64,000 bases of DNA from Flavobacterium hydatis (GTDB taxonomy: Bacteria > Bacteroidota > Bacteroidia > Flavobacteriales > Flavobacteriaceae), in NCBI RefSeq assembly GCF_000737695.1, contig NZ_JPRM01000036.1, positions 62,001-126,000 on the forward strand. Reading direction: 5' to 3'. Numbering within the stretch: the first letter of the stretch is position 1; every line of letters starts with the position of its first letter. The notes beneath the pieces are model-generated. The model had not been told where the DNA came from. It ran no database searches and was given only the letters and a program-made list of their open reading frames with translations. Below, in pieces: positions 36,701-47,800 of this stretch. The translations under genes were made by a program, and so were the position numbers.

Positions 36701-39700
36701 TACAGCTTACTATCGTTATAGAAAATAATAGCTATAATCAGTACGGGCATTTGGCAGCATTGCTTCAATCTGCTCAATTAGAATATTCTAAAGTATTAGG
36801 AAAAGTAATTGTTCTGGATAATGTAGTTACAAAAAGTATAGAAGAAATCCTTGAAATTGTAGCATCAGAAAGTAAACTAGAAGCTCTGGAGGTTAGATAT
36901 ATAAACGGACAAAGAGAAGAAAAACATCTTGAAGTTTTAACACCACAAAAACAAACTTCGGACGTGAAAATTAAAGAGGGAGGAGTTTATTGGATAACTG
37001 GAGGAATGGGTGGTTTAGGACAAATATTCTTGGAACATATTCTGAAAACTAAGGATACAAAAGTAATTCTTACAGGCAGAAGTAGTAGTAACGATGCTTA
37101 CAATAAAATCGTAAACTCCTATCCTAATGTGATATATAATGCTTGTGATATTGCTGATAAAGAAGCTGTAGCATTACAATTTCAAAAAATAAAACAACAA
37201 TTTGGCGCTATAGATGGAATCATGCATAGTGCAGGAATTATTAAAGATAGTTTGATAATTCACAAAAGCGCAGAAGAGGCAGAAGCAGTATTAAAACCTA
37301 AAATGGATGGCATATTATTTTTAGATGAGGTTACTAAAAATGAAAAGTTAGATTTTTTTGTGAGTTTTTCTGCCGTAGCAGCAGTAAAGGGAAATCACGG
37401 GCAAAGTGATTACGCTGCTGCGAATGCTTTTATGGACAATTTTATGACTCATAGAAGAACAAAATATGAGCAAAAAACAAGATTTGGTAAGAGCATAAGT
37501 ATCAATTGGCCGCTATGGGAAAATGGAGGAATGAAAATGCCTGAGGAACAAAAAGAGTTTATAAAAAATCAGACAGGTATGTTGCCAATGCCTAATGAGG
37601 TAGGTACAAATAGTTTTGATTTTATATTATCTGGTGCACACAGTCAGATAATACCAGTATACGGTTTATTAGAAAGAATTAAAATACAAAAATCTAGTAA
37701 TAAGGAGATTGTAGAGGAAGTTAAAGAGAAGAAAGCCAAAGAATACAATCAAGAAGAACTGAAAGTATTTATTACTTCTTATTTAATAGATCTTTTATCG
37801 GCAGAATTTAAGTTGCCAAAAGAGCGATTTGAAGCCCATAAATATTTTGAAGATTTTGGAATAGATTCCATTAGTATTACGAAGTTAACAAACACCTTTG
37901 ATGTAGTTTTTAATGATATTCCGAGAACCTTGTTTTTTGAGTACCAATCACTTCAGGAGTTAATAGGTTATTTTCTAGAAAATCAGCAAGAAACAATACA
38001 AGAATTGTTACTAAAAAATGAAGACTCATTTTCTCATGAAGAAGATAAGGAAACATTTATTGGTGGAGATATTGAAGACAGAAATCAAGATTTAGACGAA
38101 TCTATAATAGAGGATAGTCCAAAATATCAAGATGAATTTCCAGTAGCCAAAAGTGTAGATAATGAAGATAAAATAGCAATTATAGGTTTAGCAGGAAAAT
38201 ATCCTGGGGCAAATAATGTACAAGAATTTTGGGAAAACCTAAAACAAGGAAAAGATAGTATTACCGAAATACCTAGTGATCGATGGGATTTGACAAGTTT
38301 TTATGATGAAGAAAAAGGGAAATCAGGTAATAGTTATAGTAAATGGGGAGGTTTTATAGAAGACGTAAATAAGTTTGACCCTTTATTTTTTAATATATCT
38401 CCTCGTGAAGCTGAAATTATGGAACCTCAAGAACGATTGTTTTTACAAACGGCTTGGGAAACTATAGAAGATGCAGGTTATACAAGAGAACGATTAGGAC
38501 AATCGACCCAAATAAATGAAATGACTGGTAATGTAGGCGTTTTTGTGGGAGTCATGTATGAAGAATATCAGCTATATGGTATAGAAGAACAGCAAAAAGG
38601 CAATCAGATTCATCTTGTGGGTAACCCGAGTAGTATAGCCAATAGAGTTTCGTATTTCTTTAATTTTCATGGGCCGAGTATGGCGCTAGATACGATGTGT
38701 TCATCCTCAATAACTGCAGTAGAGCTTGCATGCCAGAGTATTATGAATGGTGATTGCAAGGCAGCAATTGCTGGTGGAGTAAACGTAAGTATTCATCCTA
38801 ATAAATATTTGCTATTAAGTAAAGCAGGATTTGCATCAAGCACAGGACGTTGCAAAAGTTTTGGAGAAGGAGGAGACGGATATGTACCATCTGAAGGAGT
38901 TGGAGCTGTCTTGCTAAAGAAATTATCTGATGCAGAACGCGATGGAGATCATATTTATGGTGTTATCAGAGGAGCTTCTTTAAATCATGGAGGGAAAACA
39001 AATGGATATACAGTACCGAATCCTAAGGCTCAAACTTCGGTAATTAAAAGAGCTATGGAAAGAGCAAGCCTCAACGCAGGTGAAATCTCATATATCGAGG
39101 CTCATGGTACAGGAACAAGTTTGGGAGATCCGATAGAAGTTGCGAGTCTAAAAAAAGCATTTCAGGTAGAAGACGAAGATTATATATGCAAGATAGGCTC
39201 TGTAAAATCTAATATAGGACACTGTGAATCTGCAGCGGGAATATCCGGAATAACAAAAGTACTGTTGCAATTGAAGAATAAACAACTAGTACCATCTATT
39301 CATGCAGAGAAACAAAACCCAAATATTAATTTTAATAGTACTCCATTTAGAGTACAAAAAACATTAGAACCATGGGAAACTAACGGAAAATCAAGAATAG
39401 CAGGTATTAGCAGTTTTGGTGCAGGAGGTAGTAATGCTCATTTGATTATTGAAGAATATAACATGCAAGTGAAGCAACAAAAGTATGACCAGCCAATACC
39501 AATATGGGTTATGTCTGCAAAATCAGAAAAGCAACTCAAAGAATATGTAGAGAAGCTATTGTATTTTATAAAAAATCAAGAACAACTTTTGCCAGAAGAA
39601 GTTGCATATACATTACAGGTAGGAAGAGAAGCAATGTCTCACCGACTCGCTTTTTATGCTACGACTATAGAGGAAGCTACGGCTCAATTAAAAGCCTATT

Positions 39701-42243
39701 TAGATGAGGTTTCATTAGATTATTATTATGGGATTACAGCTCAAGACGCATTAATAAAGGAAGATGTATTAGATGCAGAAATTAAAAATTTATGGAAAAA
39801 TAGAGAGGTGAGACTATTAGAATTATGGTCTTCGGGAAGAAATATAGAGTGGTCTGCATATTATAACAAAAAGCAATTACCACAAAAGATAAGCTTGCCT
39901 ACATACCCTTTTGTGAAAAAATATTGTTGGTTCTCTAAAAAAGATAAAGCAAATGAAAATGCAGTAACATTAAATGGAGTGGCTGAGTTACACCCTATGC
40001 TTCATAAAAATGTATCTGATCTGGACGGAATTAAATTTCAAAGTGATTTCTCAGGAAACGAAACGTTCTTAAAAGATCATTTGGTCAATTCTGAAAAACT
40101 ATTTCCAGGAGTTGCCTATATAGAATTGGCTAGAAAAGCTTTAGAAGAAGTAACACATCAAGAAGTATTACAACTCAAAGATATTATTTGGTTGAAACCG
40201 CTAAAAGTTGATAACAAAATTAAAAAAGTTAGCACCCTTGTAACAAAAGATAAAAACGAGATTGTAGTACAAATATCGAGTAAAGAAGAAGGGAAAAGTA
40301 TAACACATGCGGAGATAAAATTAGGTAGAGAGGATTTAAAACAAGTTTCACGATATGATATTTCGGTTTTAAAAGAACGCATGCAAGGCGAAAAAGAAGG
40401 CGCAGCATGTTATGAAGCTTTTAAAACGGTAGGTTTAGAATATGGAGATAGTTTTCAAGGAATCAAAAAAATGTATTTCAATGAAGATGAATCATTAGTT
40501 AGTATTCATTTACCAGCGTGGGATGGAGTTATCTTAAATCCAGGTGTATTAGATGCAGCATTACAAGCAACCATAGGTGTAGATTTTAATAACAAACAAG
40601 GAGGTTTACAATTGCCATACAGTCTTCAGGCGGTAGATATCTACGCTACAGATTTGACGAAAGCTTCTTGGTGTTATGTACAAAAACATAAAGAAAAAAG
40701 CAGAATACACAGATATTCCATGCAAATACTGGATGAGGATGGGAATGTATTGATAGGCATGAGAGATTTTGTGTCGATACCATTAAGTCCAGAACCAAAA
40801 ATAACGCAAGAAAATAAAGATACAGAGTCTATCGGGATTTATTATGAATCGATATGGGAGAAAACATCTTTTGAAAAATCAGCAACAGCTTCTCATAAAA
40901 AGAATGCTTTTATAGGAGCTAAAAATGAATATACACTAACATTAGAAAAAGAAATACAAGCCAATGGCGGAAGCATAAATTGGTATAAAGATGCAACGGA
41001 TGTTCCTCAAGACATTAAATCTATTTATTTCCTGCAAGGAATATGGGATGCTGATGATAAAAGCGAAGTGCTTGAACAAATTGATAAAATAGAATTGAAT
41101 GTTTTTAAGAACATAAAGGCATTACAAAAAAGAAGCGCAGATAAACTAGATATAGTATTTGTAACTAAACAAACACAAAAGGTAACCTCATCTGATATTG
41201 TTACAGAAAAAGGATCAGGTATTCTAGGACTAGTTGGCTCTTTGGTAAAAGAAGAAATGAATTGGGGTTTTAAAAGTGTAGATGTTTCGCATCCTAATGA
41301 TATGAAACGTATTCTTGATACGCCTTATTCTAAAATGGGAGAATCCTTAGCAATTAGAAATCTCGATTTATATCAAAATATCCTCATACCAGTAGAAGAT
41401 AAAATAGAAAAACAATATTCTAAAATTAAAAAAGGTGGAGTATATGTGATTTTAGGAGGAGCTGGTGGTTTAGGAAAAGTAACCACTTCTTATTTAGTAA
41501 AAGAGTACCAAGCCAAAGTATATTGGTTAGGAAGAAGAGAGCAAGACGATACTATTACTGAGGCAATTGAAGAAATAGCACAGCTTGGAGTATCTCCAAC
41601 CTATATTCAATGCGATGCAGACAATAGGTTAAGTATGCAATCGGCGTATACACAAATCAAACTTACATCCGAAGAAATTAATGGAATTTTTCACTCGGCT
41701 ATTGTGCTTAATGATAAGATAATTGCCAATATGAATGAAGAAGATTTTACAAAATCATTCTACCCAAAATCAATCGGAAGTCAATATTTGATAGAAGCCT
41801 TTAGTCAGGAAGAACTAGACTTTATTTGTTTTTATTCTTCAGCTCAAAGTTTCTTTAGAGCAGCGGGTCAATCTAATTACTCAGCAGGATGCACCTATAA
41901 AGATAGTTTGGCAAAACAAGTACAGCAAAAATCAGGAATCCCAACATACGTAATTCATTGGGGATATTGGGGAAATACAGGTATTGTTTCTTCTAAAGGC
42001 TACGAACAACGAATGCAACAAATGGGCATAGGAAGTATTAATGAAGAGGAAGGAATGCAATCGTTAGAAAAAGTTTTTGCACAAAAAAATGGTCAACTTT
42101 TCGTAATGAAATTTTTGAATGATGCTGTAATTAAGAGAATGAACATTTTTCAATTAAAAAAGAGAAAAGTTCAACCTCCTAAAGAAGCAACAATAGAACT
42201 TAAAAGGATAAAATTAACTTCTCCAAAACAAATCTTAAATTAA
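31306..42243 (+). CDS. Trans-AT polyketide synthase C: end of M7, M8, start of M9
   Basis: 3645 aa. Order: remnant DH (about aa 1-245, L17 for His, E176 for Asp), KR7, ACP11 (Ser759); M8 KS8 (C1004, H1139, H1179)-DH-KR-ACP12 (Ser2188); M9 KS9 (C2465, H2600, H2639)-DH-KR, ending with a basic tail. KS8 has DSACSSS. In KR8 the residue at the catalytic Ser position (Tyr minus 13) is Ala2023. The start ATG at 31306 is the first in frame after the upstream stop, but the frame stays open upstream and the four codons before it (KLNS) still align with DH sequence, so this gene probably arose by splitting of a longer one. Its stop is one base before the next start. Confidence 0.95.
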   Translation: MKFKIIYTGKESFFQYLKVNGKKTLPLSAYIEMIRVAGSKVNNGEINVIRNFKWNQPIVIENEPLVLHIEFKEQKEGFSFEFYQENDVLNKIIYAQGDLLNAFKNTPEKIELENLISEDTELNKEEFYKQLAKNSLEYTTELQSIHSLFQMQNQVWSRVIPKEEEEQYVLPLNILESAFQTLNGQKDNTSTIESIEAMHIYGDIKNTHWCQVIKEEDKEDFYTVNLLSAEGEILFVFEGVKLLLDDSVLELQYFEEKWEEIKEINQEKNPFQEKKILCLGDNNDLIFDFKKALTKQDAEVVYTSSIDDIDESFDHVFIFPNRSFVSNDSENGSYGKEEEFVFICLKKLLEFKNNNFQIHIIVNQTQQVFSTDTVQEKGAGIFGLVGTVAAEMPTWNFRVVDINENEPIDFEKLAIKIVQTSETLVAYRNGNFYKKLLSALATLPAVSYSHRIRKNGIYVILGGAGGLGKITTEYLINKYNAKVYWLGRRPSDKIVEASIEEFSGYERKPVYIQCDANKLEDIRAAFKQIKSGGEAINGVIHSALVLEDKPFYAMSFSDFNKAFAPKSIAVQNLVQVCKNEFLDFMCFYSSIQGFFNGPGQANYAAGCTYKNTLAKVVEQNYKIPTYTINWGYWGNIGVASNSKYADRMDQMGVGSIEAKEGMIALEKILEGELKEIYAVKFSKKPIAKSLTSRMKKGSLVKKITEEKTLMNQFELETADNEEHQNIVLDKVQKIAASLIKLPQGEFDLDEPFSAMGYDSILSSQLSEYINRELDIDIQPTDLFNYPSIRSLVQYIVENKEGWKRKIIKDNNVNTPILKDEAPIKNSAQEAQEAQKNSDDIAIVGMSGAYAGTSNLEEYWEALKGGENLIRETPIERWDSTLHYSPIKSEEDKTYSKWSGFMDNIDKFDAGFFKISGIEAENMDPQQRLFLEHCWHALEDANLTQDHLDGKQVGVYAGVGNSDYIQNPKNKHVSVFWGMDNSILAARISYYLNLRGPALAIDSACSSSLVALEAACRNLQTGNIDMGICGGVSLAATPLFHKMASKASMLSENGQCFTFDHRANGFVPGEGVGVVVVKRLNDALRDGDIIHAVIKGILTNQDGATNGILAPSAPSQEALEKQVYETFSINPETISYVEAHGTGTKLGDPIEVEALTKAFRSKTQKKNYCGIGSVKTNIGHTLHAAGLAGLQKVILSMQHKQIPSSLNYQKNNEFIDFDNSPFYVNTTLKSWDDYTGGKRRAAISSFGFSGTNAHAIIEEYIPAASEKEVEKNDKVILAISAKDKNSLERYCEKVVLFVQHNPNVSLNSLAYTFQVGRTAMEERFACVVQNNDELILKLKNFLNPESEKSRTLNYYTNNIRVQENTTMKGVSGKAFIESAIKNTELETVAELWTQGVRIDWELLYNQKVKKIKIPSYPFERDRYWIEEIEIQTEKASKIHPLIHQNISTIKEQKFESNFSGEEYFIKDHIVNGSGLFPGAAYIEMALEAGKISANAMINELYDITWQEPLRNKEKGIELKTVISEISSSEYQYQIFSNHNEKKIIHSSGKLRKQSVNNTSSERLNVDGIIAELPQIKSKKEIYEHFSNLGFDYGKNFQGIENIKYSQDKAVVELTFNKQNQFVLEPGILDSIFQCTIGLSLEGKTNTVYVPYSIQRLNIYKDLPLKAWCLVELFATKSSTSGIRKYNMVLVNSLGETILKLDEFTLLPLENILADKNESQEDKKEGIQYFNNVWKNVAPQISKHKENKQLVYLAGFESAINEKIKNNILDVRLLEDSEDPKYGFQVIFKKLKQIIEAKEEVQLTIVIENNSYNQYGHLAALLQSAQLEYSKVLGKVIVLDNVVTKSIEEILEIVASESKLEALEVRYINGQREEKHLEVLTPQKQTSDVKIKEGGVYWITGGMGGLGQIFLEHILKTKDTKVILTGRSSSNDAYNKIVNSYPNVIYNACDIADKEAVALQFQKIKQQFGAIDGIMHSAGIIKDSLIIHKSAEEAEAVLKPKMDGILFLDEVTKNEKLDFFVSFSAVAAVKGNHGQSDYAAANAFMDNFMTHRRTKYEQKTRFGKSISINWPLWENGGMKMPEEQKEFIKNQTGMLPMPNEVGTNSFDFILSGAHSQIIPVYGLLERIKIQKSSNKEIVEEVKEKKAKEYNQEELKVFITSYLIDLLSAEFKLPKERFEAHKYFEDFGIDSISITKLTNTFDVVFNDIPRTLFFEYQSLQELIGYFLENQQETIQELLLKNEDSFSHEEDKETFIGGDIEDRNQDLDESIIEDSPKYQDEFPVAKSVDNEDKIAIIGLAGKYPGANNVQEFWENLKQGKDSITEIPSDRWDLTSFYDEEKGKSGNSYSKWGGFIEDVNKFDPLFFNISPREAEIMEPQERLFLQTAWETIEDAGYTRERLGQSTQINEMTGNVGVFVGVMYEEYQLYGIEEQQKGNQIHLVGNPSSIANRVSYFFNFHGPSMALDTMCSSSITAVELACQSIMNGDCKAAIAGGVNVSIHPNKYLLLSKAGFASSTGRCKSFGEGGDGYVPSEGVGAVLLKKLSDAERDGDHIYGVIRGASLNHGGKTNGYTVPNPKAQTSVIKRAMERASLNAGEISYIEAHGTGTSLGDPIEVASLKKAFQVEDEDYICKIGSVKSNIGHCESAAGISGITKVLLQLKNKQLVPSIHAEKQNPNINFNSTPFRVQKTLEPWETNGKSRIAGISSFGAGGSNAHLIIEEYNMQVKQQKYDQPIPIWVMSAKSEKQLKEYVEKLLYFIKNQEQLLPEEVAYTLQVGREAMSHRLAFYATTIEEATAQLKAYLDEVSLDYYYGITAQDALIKEDVLDAEIKNLWKNREVRLLELWSSGRNIEWSAYYNKKQLPQKISLPTYPFVKKYCWFSKKDKANENAVTLNGVAELHPMLHKNVSDLDGIKFQSDFSGNETFLKDHLVNSEKLFPGVAYIELARKALEEVTHQEVLQLKDIIWLKPLKVDNKIKKVSTLVTKDKNEIVVQISSKEEGKSITHAEIKLGREDLKQVSRYDISVLKERMQGEKEGAACYEAFKTVGLEYGDSFQGIKKMYFNEDESLVSIHLPAWDGVILNPGVLDAALQATIGVDFNNKQGGLQLPYSLQAVDIYATDLTKASWCYVQKHKEKSRIHRYSMQILDEDGNVLIGMRDFVSIPLSPEPKITQENKDTESIGIYYESIWEKTSFEKSATASHKKNAFIGAKNEYTLTLEKEIQANGGSINWYKDATDVPQDIKSIYFLQGIWDADDKSEVLEQIDKIELNVFKNIKALQKRSADKLDIVFVTKQTQKVTSSDIVTEKGSGILGLVGSLVKEEMNWGFKSVDVSHPNDMKRILDTPYSKMGESLAIRNLDLYQNILIPVEDKIEKQYSKIKKGGVYVILGGAGGLGKVTTSYLVKEYQAKVYWLGRREQDDTITEAIEEIAQLGVSPTYIQCDADNRLSMQSAYTQIKLTSEEINGIFHSAIVLNDKIIANMNEEDFTKSFYPKSIGSQYLIEAFSQEELDFICFYSSAQSFFRAAGQSNYSAGCTYKDSLAKQVQQKSGIPTYVIHWGYWGNTGIVSSKGYEQRMQQMGIGSINEEEGMQSLEKVFAQKNGQLFVMKFLNDAVIKRMNIFQLKKRKVQPPKEATIELKRIKLTSPKQILN
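33814..38010 (+). other. PKS module 8: KS-DH-KR(Ser to Ala)-ACP
   Basis: KS8 resembles KS4 and KS10 (KISGxEAExMDPQQR, NQDGxTNGI). DH is intact by motif (KDHIVNGSGLFPG; PGILDSIFQ). KR has GGMGGLG and YAAAN but FSAVAAV instead of FSSVAAV, so the catalytic Ser is Ala. ACP12 Ser2188. Outcome is either an alkene or, if the KR is inactive, a retained ketone. Confidence 0.83.
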
Positions 42244-44810
42244 AATGACTACCATAAAAAATAATGCCATAGAAATGCAAAGAATATGTCATAACTCTTT
42301 ACTCAGTATTTTGACAAGTATGGGTTTTAGAAGTGGCATAGCTAATGAAATAGATCAGTTAAAGACAGAATTAAAAGTAGTTGACAAACATACCCGTTTG
42401 CTAGAAGAATGTATTCGTAGTTTAAAAAGCTACGATTATCTTCATGAAAACGAAGGAGTATTAACCCTTACTGCAATAGCTCAGGAGGAATTGAGAGATT
42501 TTGACAGACAAGTAACGTTGCAAAATATCTTTACAGACATGCCAGAAATGGCAGGTCATGCTACATTACTACAAGTATGTTTAGATGGGCTGCAATCTAT
42601 ATTTCAGGGAAAAGTAAATGCTACAGATGTAATGTTCCCAGATGGAAGTATGGAGTTGGTTTCTGAAGTTTATAAAGGCAATGAACAAGCAGATTATTTC
42701 AATGATATATTATGCCAGGTAGTAGAAAATATTGTAGCAGATAATATCGAAAACTTAGGCGAAGGAGAAAAGTTTACCATTCTGGAAGTTGGCGCAGGTA
42801 CAGGAGGAACAAGTAACCTATTGTTTCAGGTATTAAGTACTTACAAAAACAAGATAAGTTATGTATATACAGATTTGTCTAAAAGTTTTCTGTTTCATGC
42901 AGAGAAGCATTTCAAGGCAATTGCACCTTATTTAGAAACGAAACTTTTTAATATCGAAAAGTCACCAGAAAATCAGGAACTACCCCTGGGAAGTTTTGAT
43001 ATGGTAATTGGAGCCAATGTAGTACATGCAACAAAAAACATTAGAAAAAGTCTTCAAAATATAAAAGGAGTACTTAAGAGAAACGGTGTCTTAGTTTTAA
43101 ACGAAATAGCACAAAACGATATATATGCTACCCTCACATTTGGATTACTCGATGGCTGGTGGTTATATGAAGATGCAGAAGTTAGGCTAGAAGGAAGCCC
43201 GGGTTTATCTACAAAAGGATGGCAAAAAGTATTAACAGATACAGGATTTGTTAATACAATGAGCTACCCAGAAGACGAAGAATTGTTTCAGCAAATTATA
43301 ATATCTCAAAGTGATGGAGAAATTATTTTGGCTGCCGAAGATGCTAAAGCTGAGCCAAGTTTAAGAGAAACTAAATCTGATAAAACAGAAATAGTTTCTA
43401 AACAAGCTGTGGGAACATCACAAGTTGTAGACATTAAGGAAGTAGAAAATTTTATAAAAAATAAATTAGCCTTAGTGCTAAAAATGGAGGTTTCGGAGTT
43501 TGACGAGATCACACCAATGTCTGATTATGGAGTAGATTCAATTATAGGTTTAGAATTAATAAAGGAAATAAATGAGACGCTAACAAATGCGATCCCAACT
43601 ACGATATTATTTGATTATCCTACCATAAAAGAATTTTCTAAATACTTAGCAGAAGAACATAGTTCGGCTTTTACAATACAGCCAACAGCATCAGAAAGCG
43701 AAATCAAAGCAGAAAATAAGAGAGACAATAAGACAGAAAATGAAGTTCTGAGTCAAAAAATAGAAATAGAAAAAAGAGAAGAAGCATCATTTTTAGTAAG
43801 CAAAGAAAAAGGTAAAGCACAACGATTATGGCTGGAAAAACCTGCCACGATTGATGATATTAAAATTGTAAATTTTGATTTACCCGCAATACAACAAGAT
43901 GAGGTTCTGGTTGAGATTTCTCATTTCTCGCTCAATTTTGGAGATTTACTTTGCGTAAAAGGATTATATCCTACAATGCCACCTTATCCTTTTTCTCCAG
44001 GTTTTGAGGCTTCGGGAACTATTATAGCAACAGGAAATAAAGTAACCAATTTTAGTATTGGAGACAGAGTAATAGTAATGACAGATGGTAGCTACGGCTT
44101 GCATAGTACACATTGTGTGGCTAACGAATTACAGTTGTTACCTATACCCGAAAATCAATCTTTTGAAGAAGCTTGTGCAATTCCTACAGTAGCTATGACA
44201 ATGGTGGAAGCATTTAGGAGAGTGCATGTTAAAAAAGGAGATTATATTTTAGTTCAAACTGCCACAGGTGGTATTGGGCATATTGCGATACAGCTAGCCA
44301 AGCATTTAGAATTAAAAGTTATTGCTACAGCAGGAAGTACCCTTAAAGTAGATTATTTAAGAGAAATTGGCGTTGAACATGCGATTAACTATAGAGAACA
44401 AGATTTTGAAGAAGAAGTAAATAGCATAACAAATGGGCAAGGAGTTACAGTTGTTGTAAATACCCTTTCGGGCGAAAACATTCAGAAAGGAATCAACTGT
44501 TTAGGAAAAAGAGGGCAATATATCGAGTTGTCAATGACGGCTTTAAAATCGGCAAATCATATTGATCTGAGCAAATTTTCAAACAATCAAACCTTTATAG
44601 CTGTTGATTTAAGAAAACTTATCGGCGAAGACCGAGAATATATCGAAGGTTTATGGGCAGAATGTAAACAGTATATAGAAAAGGGAGTTTTAAAATCGGT
44701 AATCAGTACAGAAGTTCCTTTTGAAGATTATAAAAAAGCCTATAAAATACTGGAGGATAGAGATAATATAGGGAAAGTAATTGTTAGAGCTAATTCGGCA
44801 AGAACAGCAC
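38161..44810 (+). other. PKS module 9 (split): KS-DH-KR // cMT-ACP-ER
   Basis: KS9, DH (KDHLVNSEKLFPG; PGVLDAALQ) and KR (YSSAQ...NYSAGC) end protein C. The cMT (SAM motif ILEVGAGTGG at aa 179-188), ACP13 (Ser432) and an MDR-type enoylreductase (about 43800-44810, TATGGIG at aa 672-678) open protein D. ER after ACP is an arrangement known from trans-AT lines. Predicted outcome: saturated, alpha-methylated two-carbon unit. Confidence 0.85.
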
Positions 44811-47800
44811 AGATAGAAATTCCATCAAGAAGTTCTAAAGAAATTAAACAATCCAATCAAAAAACTAAAGCATTAGACATTGCTATAGTTGGTATGAGTG
44901 GGCAATATGGTAGTGCAAAGGATTTAAATGATTTTTGGACAAAAATAAAAGATGGAGAAAGTCTTATAGAAGAAGTGCCAAATGATAGATGGAATATCGA
45001 CGAACACTTCTCTGCAGATCAAGAAGTAGCTAATAAAACGTATAGCAAGTGGGGAAGTTTTTTAAGAGACATAGATAAATTTGATCCCTTATTTTTTAGA
45101 ATATCAGGCAAAGAAGCCGAGGGAATGGATCCGCAACAACGTTTGTTTTTAGAACATTGCTGGAAAGCTTTTGAAGATGCCGCTATTGTAACCGATAAGC
45201 TAAATGGGGCAAAATGCGGAATATATGTTGGCGCAGGACAAGGAGATTATGTGCAAACGACTAATCTGGAGAATGCAGCAATTTATTGGGGAAACAGCAG
45301 CGCAATCCTAGCTTCAAGAATATCATATTTTCTTAACCTAAAAGGACCAGCAATCGCTATAGATACAGCATGTTCATCATCTTTGGTCGCAATCGAGATG
45401 GCGTGTAAAAGTTTGTATCATAAAGAAGTTGATATAGCATTAAGCGGTGGAGTATTTATTAATACAACACCTAGATTTTACAAATTGTCAAGCAAGGCAG
45501 GTATGCTAAGTAAAGACGGTCAATGTTATGCCTTTGATCATCGTGCTAACGGATTTGTACCGGGAGAAGGAGTAGGCGTTTTGGTACTCAAAAGGTTAGA
45601 AGACGCAAAAAGAGATGGCGATTATATACATGGTATTATCAAAGGAGTAGAAACCAATCAGGACGGAACTACTAATGGGATTTTGGCACCAAGTATGAAA
45701 TCTCAGGAAGAATTAGAAAATGAAGTATATCAAAAATATGATATTCACCCGGATAGCATAACTTATGTAGAGGCACATGGTACAGGAACAGGTCTTGGTG
45801 ATCCTATAGAATTTGAAGGATTAACACGTGCTTTTAGAAAGCAAACCAACAACACTAATTATTGCGGATTAGGAAGTGTAAAAACGAATATTGGGCATAC
45901 CGTTTATGCAGCAGGAGTAGCAGGAGTACAGAAAGTAATATTGGCATTACAGAATAAAATAATACCTCCAACCTTAAATTATGAAGAGAAAAATAGTTTA
46001 ATAAACTTAGAAAACAGTCCTTTTTATATAACAGATAAAATACAAGATTGGGCACATTCTGAAGCGACACCAAGGAGAGCGGCCGTAAGTAGTTTTGGAT
46101 TTAGCGGAACAAATGCGCACCTAGTTGTAGAGGAGTATGAAAACAAGCATCAAAAAAATATTTCTAGTAAAGAGTTTGTTATACCAATATCGGCAAAAAG
46201 TGAGAAAGCACTAGAACGCCAAATAATAAACCTGATTGATTATCTGGAACAAAAACCTGCAATTTCTATTTCTGATGTAGCTTATACATGGCAAGTAGGA
46301 CGTCAGCCCATGGAGTTTCGTAGCGTATTTATAACAGATTCTGTAGCAGATTTTTTAATTAAGCTAAAGAATAATAAAGGCTTAGTAAACTCCAATACAG
46401 CTTCTGCGAAAGAAAAAGAGCAATTCAAAACTTTTTTATCAAATGGAGCAGGAGAAGCCTATATAAAATATGCAACAGAACATAATGAATACCAGTCTTT
46501 AGCAAATTTATGGGCAATGGGAGTAAGTGTCGATTGGAATAAATTATATAGCAATAATCAAGAGAGACCTCAAAGAATAAGTTTGCCAACGTATGCTTTT
46601 GAAAAAGATAGATATTGGCTGAAAGCTAATACGATAATCGAATCGAATTCAGGAATACAAAAGCTACATCCGTTGCTACATCAAAGGATAAATGTTGATG
46701 GAGGAAATCAAAAATTCAGCAGTACGTATTTAGGAGAAGAACATTTTTTTAGAGATCATATTTTTAGGAATGAAAAAATATTGCCAGGAGTAGCCTATTT
46801 AGAGCTAGCCAAAACTGCTGGAGAAAAGAGTATAAATAAAAACATTACACAATTAAAAAATGTGTTATGGCTACAGCCAATATGGCATCGTGGTAAGACA
46901 GTACAAATTGAAACTGAAATTATAAAACAAGAAGAAAGCCTTCAGTATGTTATTTACAGTAATATAGAAACAGTAGGAGTTTCAGGTCAGGAAAAACAAA
47001 TTCACGGGCAAGGAGAGTTAACCTCAGCCGAAACCTCAGCACCTATAAAACATGATATAGAGAAGATTAAAAAATCTCTTAGTAAGAATATTTCCAGAGA
47101 TGCTTTTTATAAAAAATACCAAGAAATAGGATTAGAACTAGGAGCCTCTTTTCGAGGAGTACAACATTTGTGGTTTAGTTCTTCTGAGGCGATTTCTAAG
47201 ATTGAACTTCCAAAAGGAGAAGGATATGTTCTCACTCCGGGAATAATGGATAGCGCTTTACAAACTTGTATAGGAATTAATCTGGAGAAAGAAGTAACAG
47301 GCTTGCTATTTCCTTTTAGCGTAGAGCAAATAGATATATACCAACCATTAGAAGAAAATATATGGTCGTATGTACGAAAAAGTAAGAATAACAAATCAGA
47401 CGAAGTCATTAATTATGACGTAGATATTTGTAATGAGAATGGGGAAGTATTAATCGCATTTCAGAATGTATTATTTCTACCAGAAAGAAAAATAGCACCT
47501 CAAACAACGCTTACTGAAGATACACAACTTTATAAATCTGTTTGGAAAGAAACTCCGATAAGCAGTAAAAGAAATCTTGAGGTAAAACGTAAAATTATAA
47601 TTTGCGAAGCAGTACCAGAAAAGGTACCACATTTTAATGAATTTCTGAATGCCGATATAGAGATGATTGAAGCTGCGTCTCCCGAAGTTTATTTCGAAAA
47701 GACAATAGCAATAATTAAGCAAGTAATAGCGAGTAAAGAAAATGTTGAAGTAATCCTTGTATACCCTGTTAGTAAGCAGTTAGAAATAGAGTTTTTGAGT

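Noticed and set aside
39504-39707. 67-codon plus-strand frame in the KS9 linker
   Set aside because: Out of frame inside a conserved KS linker; no independent support.
3541-45790. Many recurring near-identical DNA stretches (GCACATGGTACAGGAAC type)
   Set aside because: These are the repeated KS motifs of a modular PKS, not insertion sequences or CRISPR repeats; no transposase, terminal inverted repeats or regular spacers were seen.
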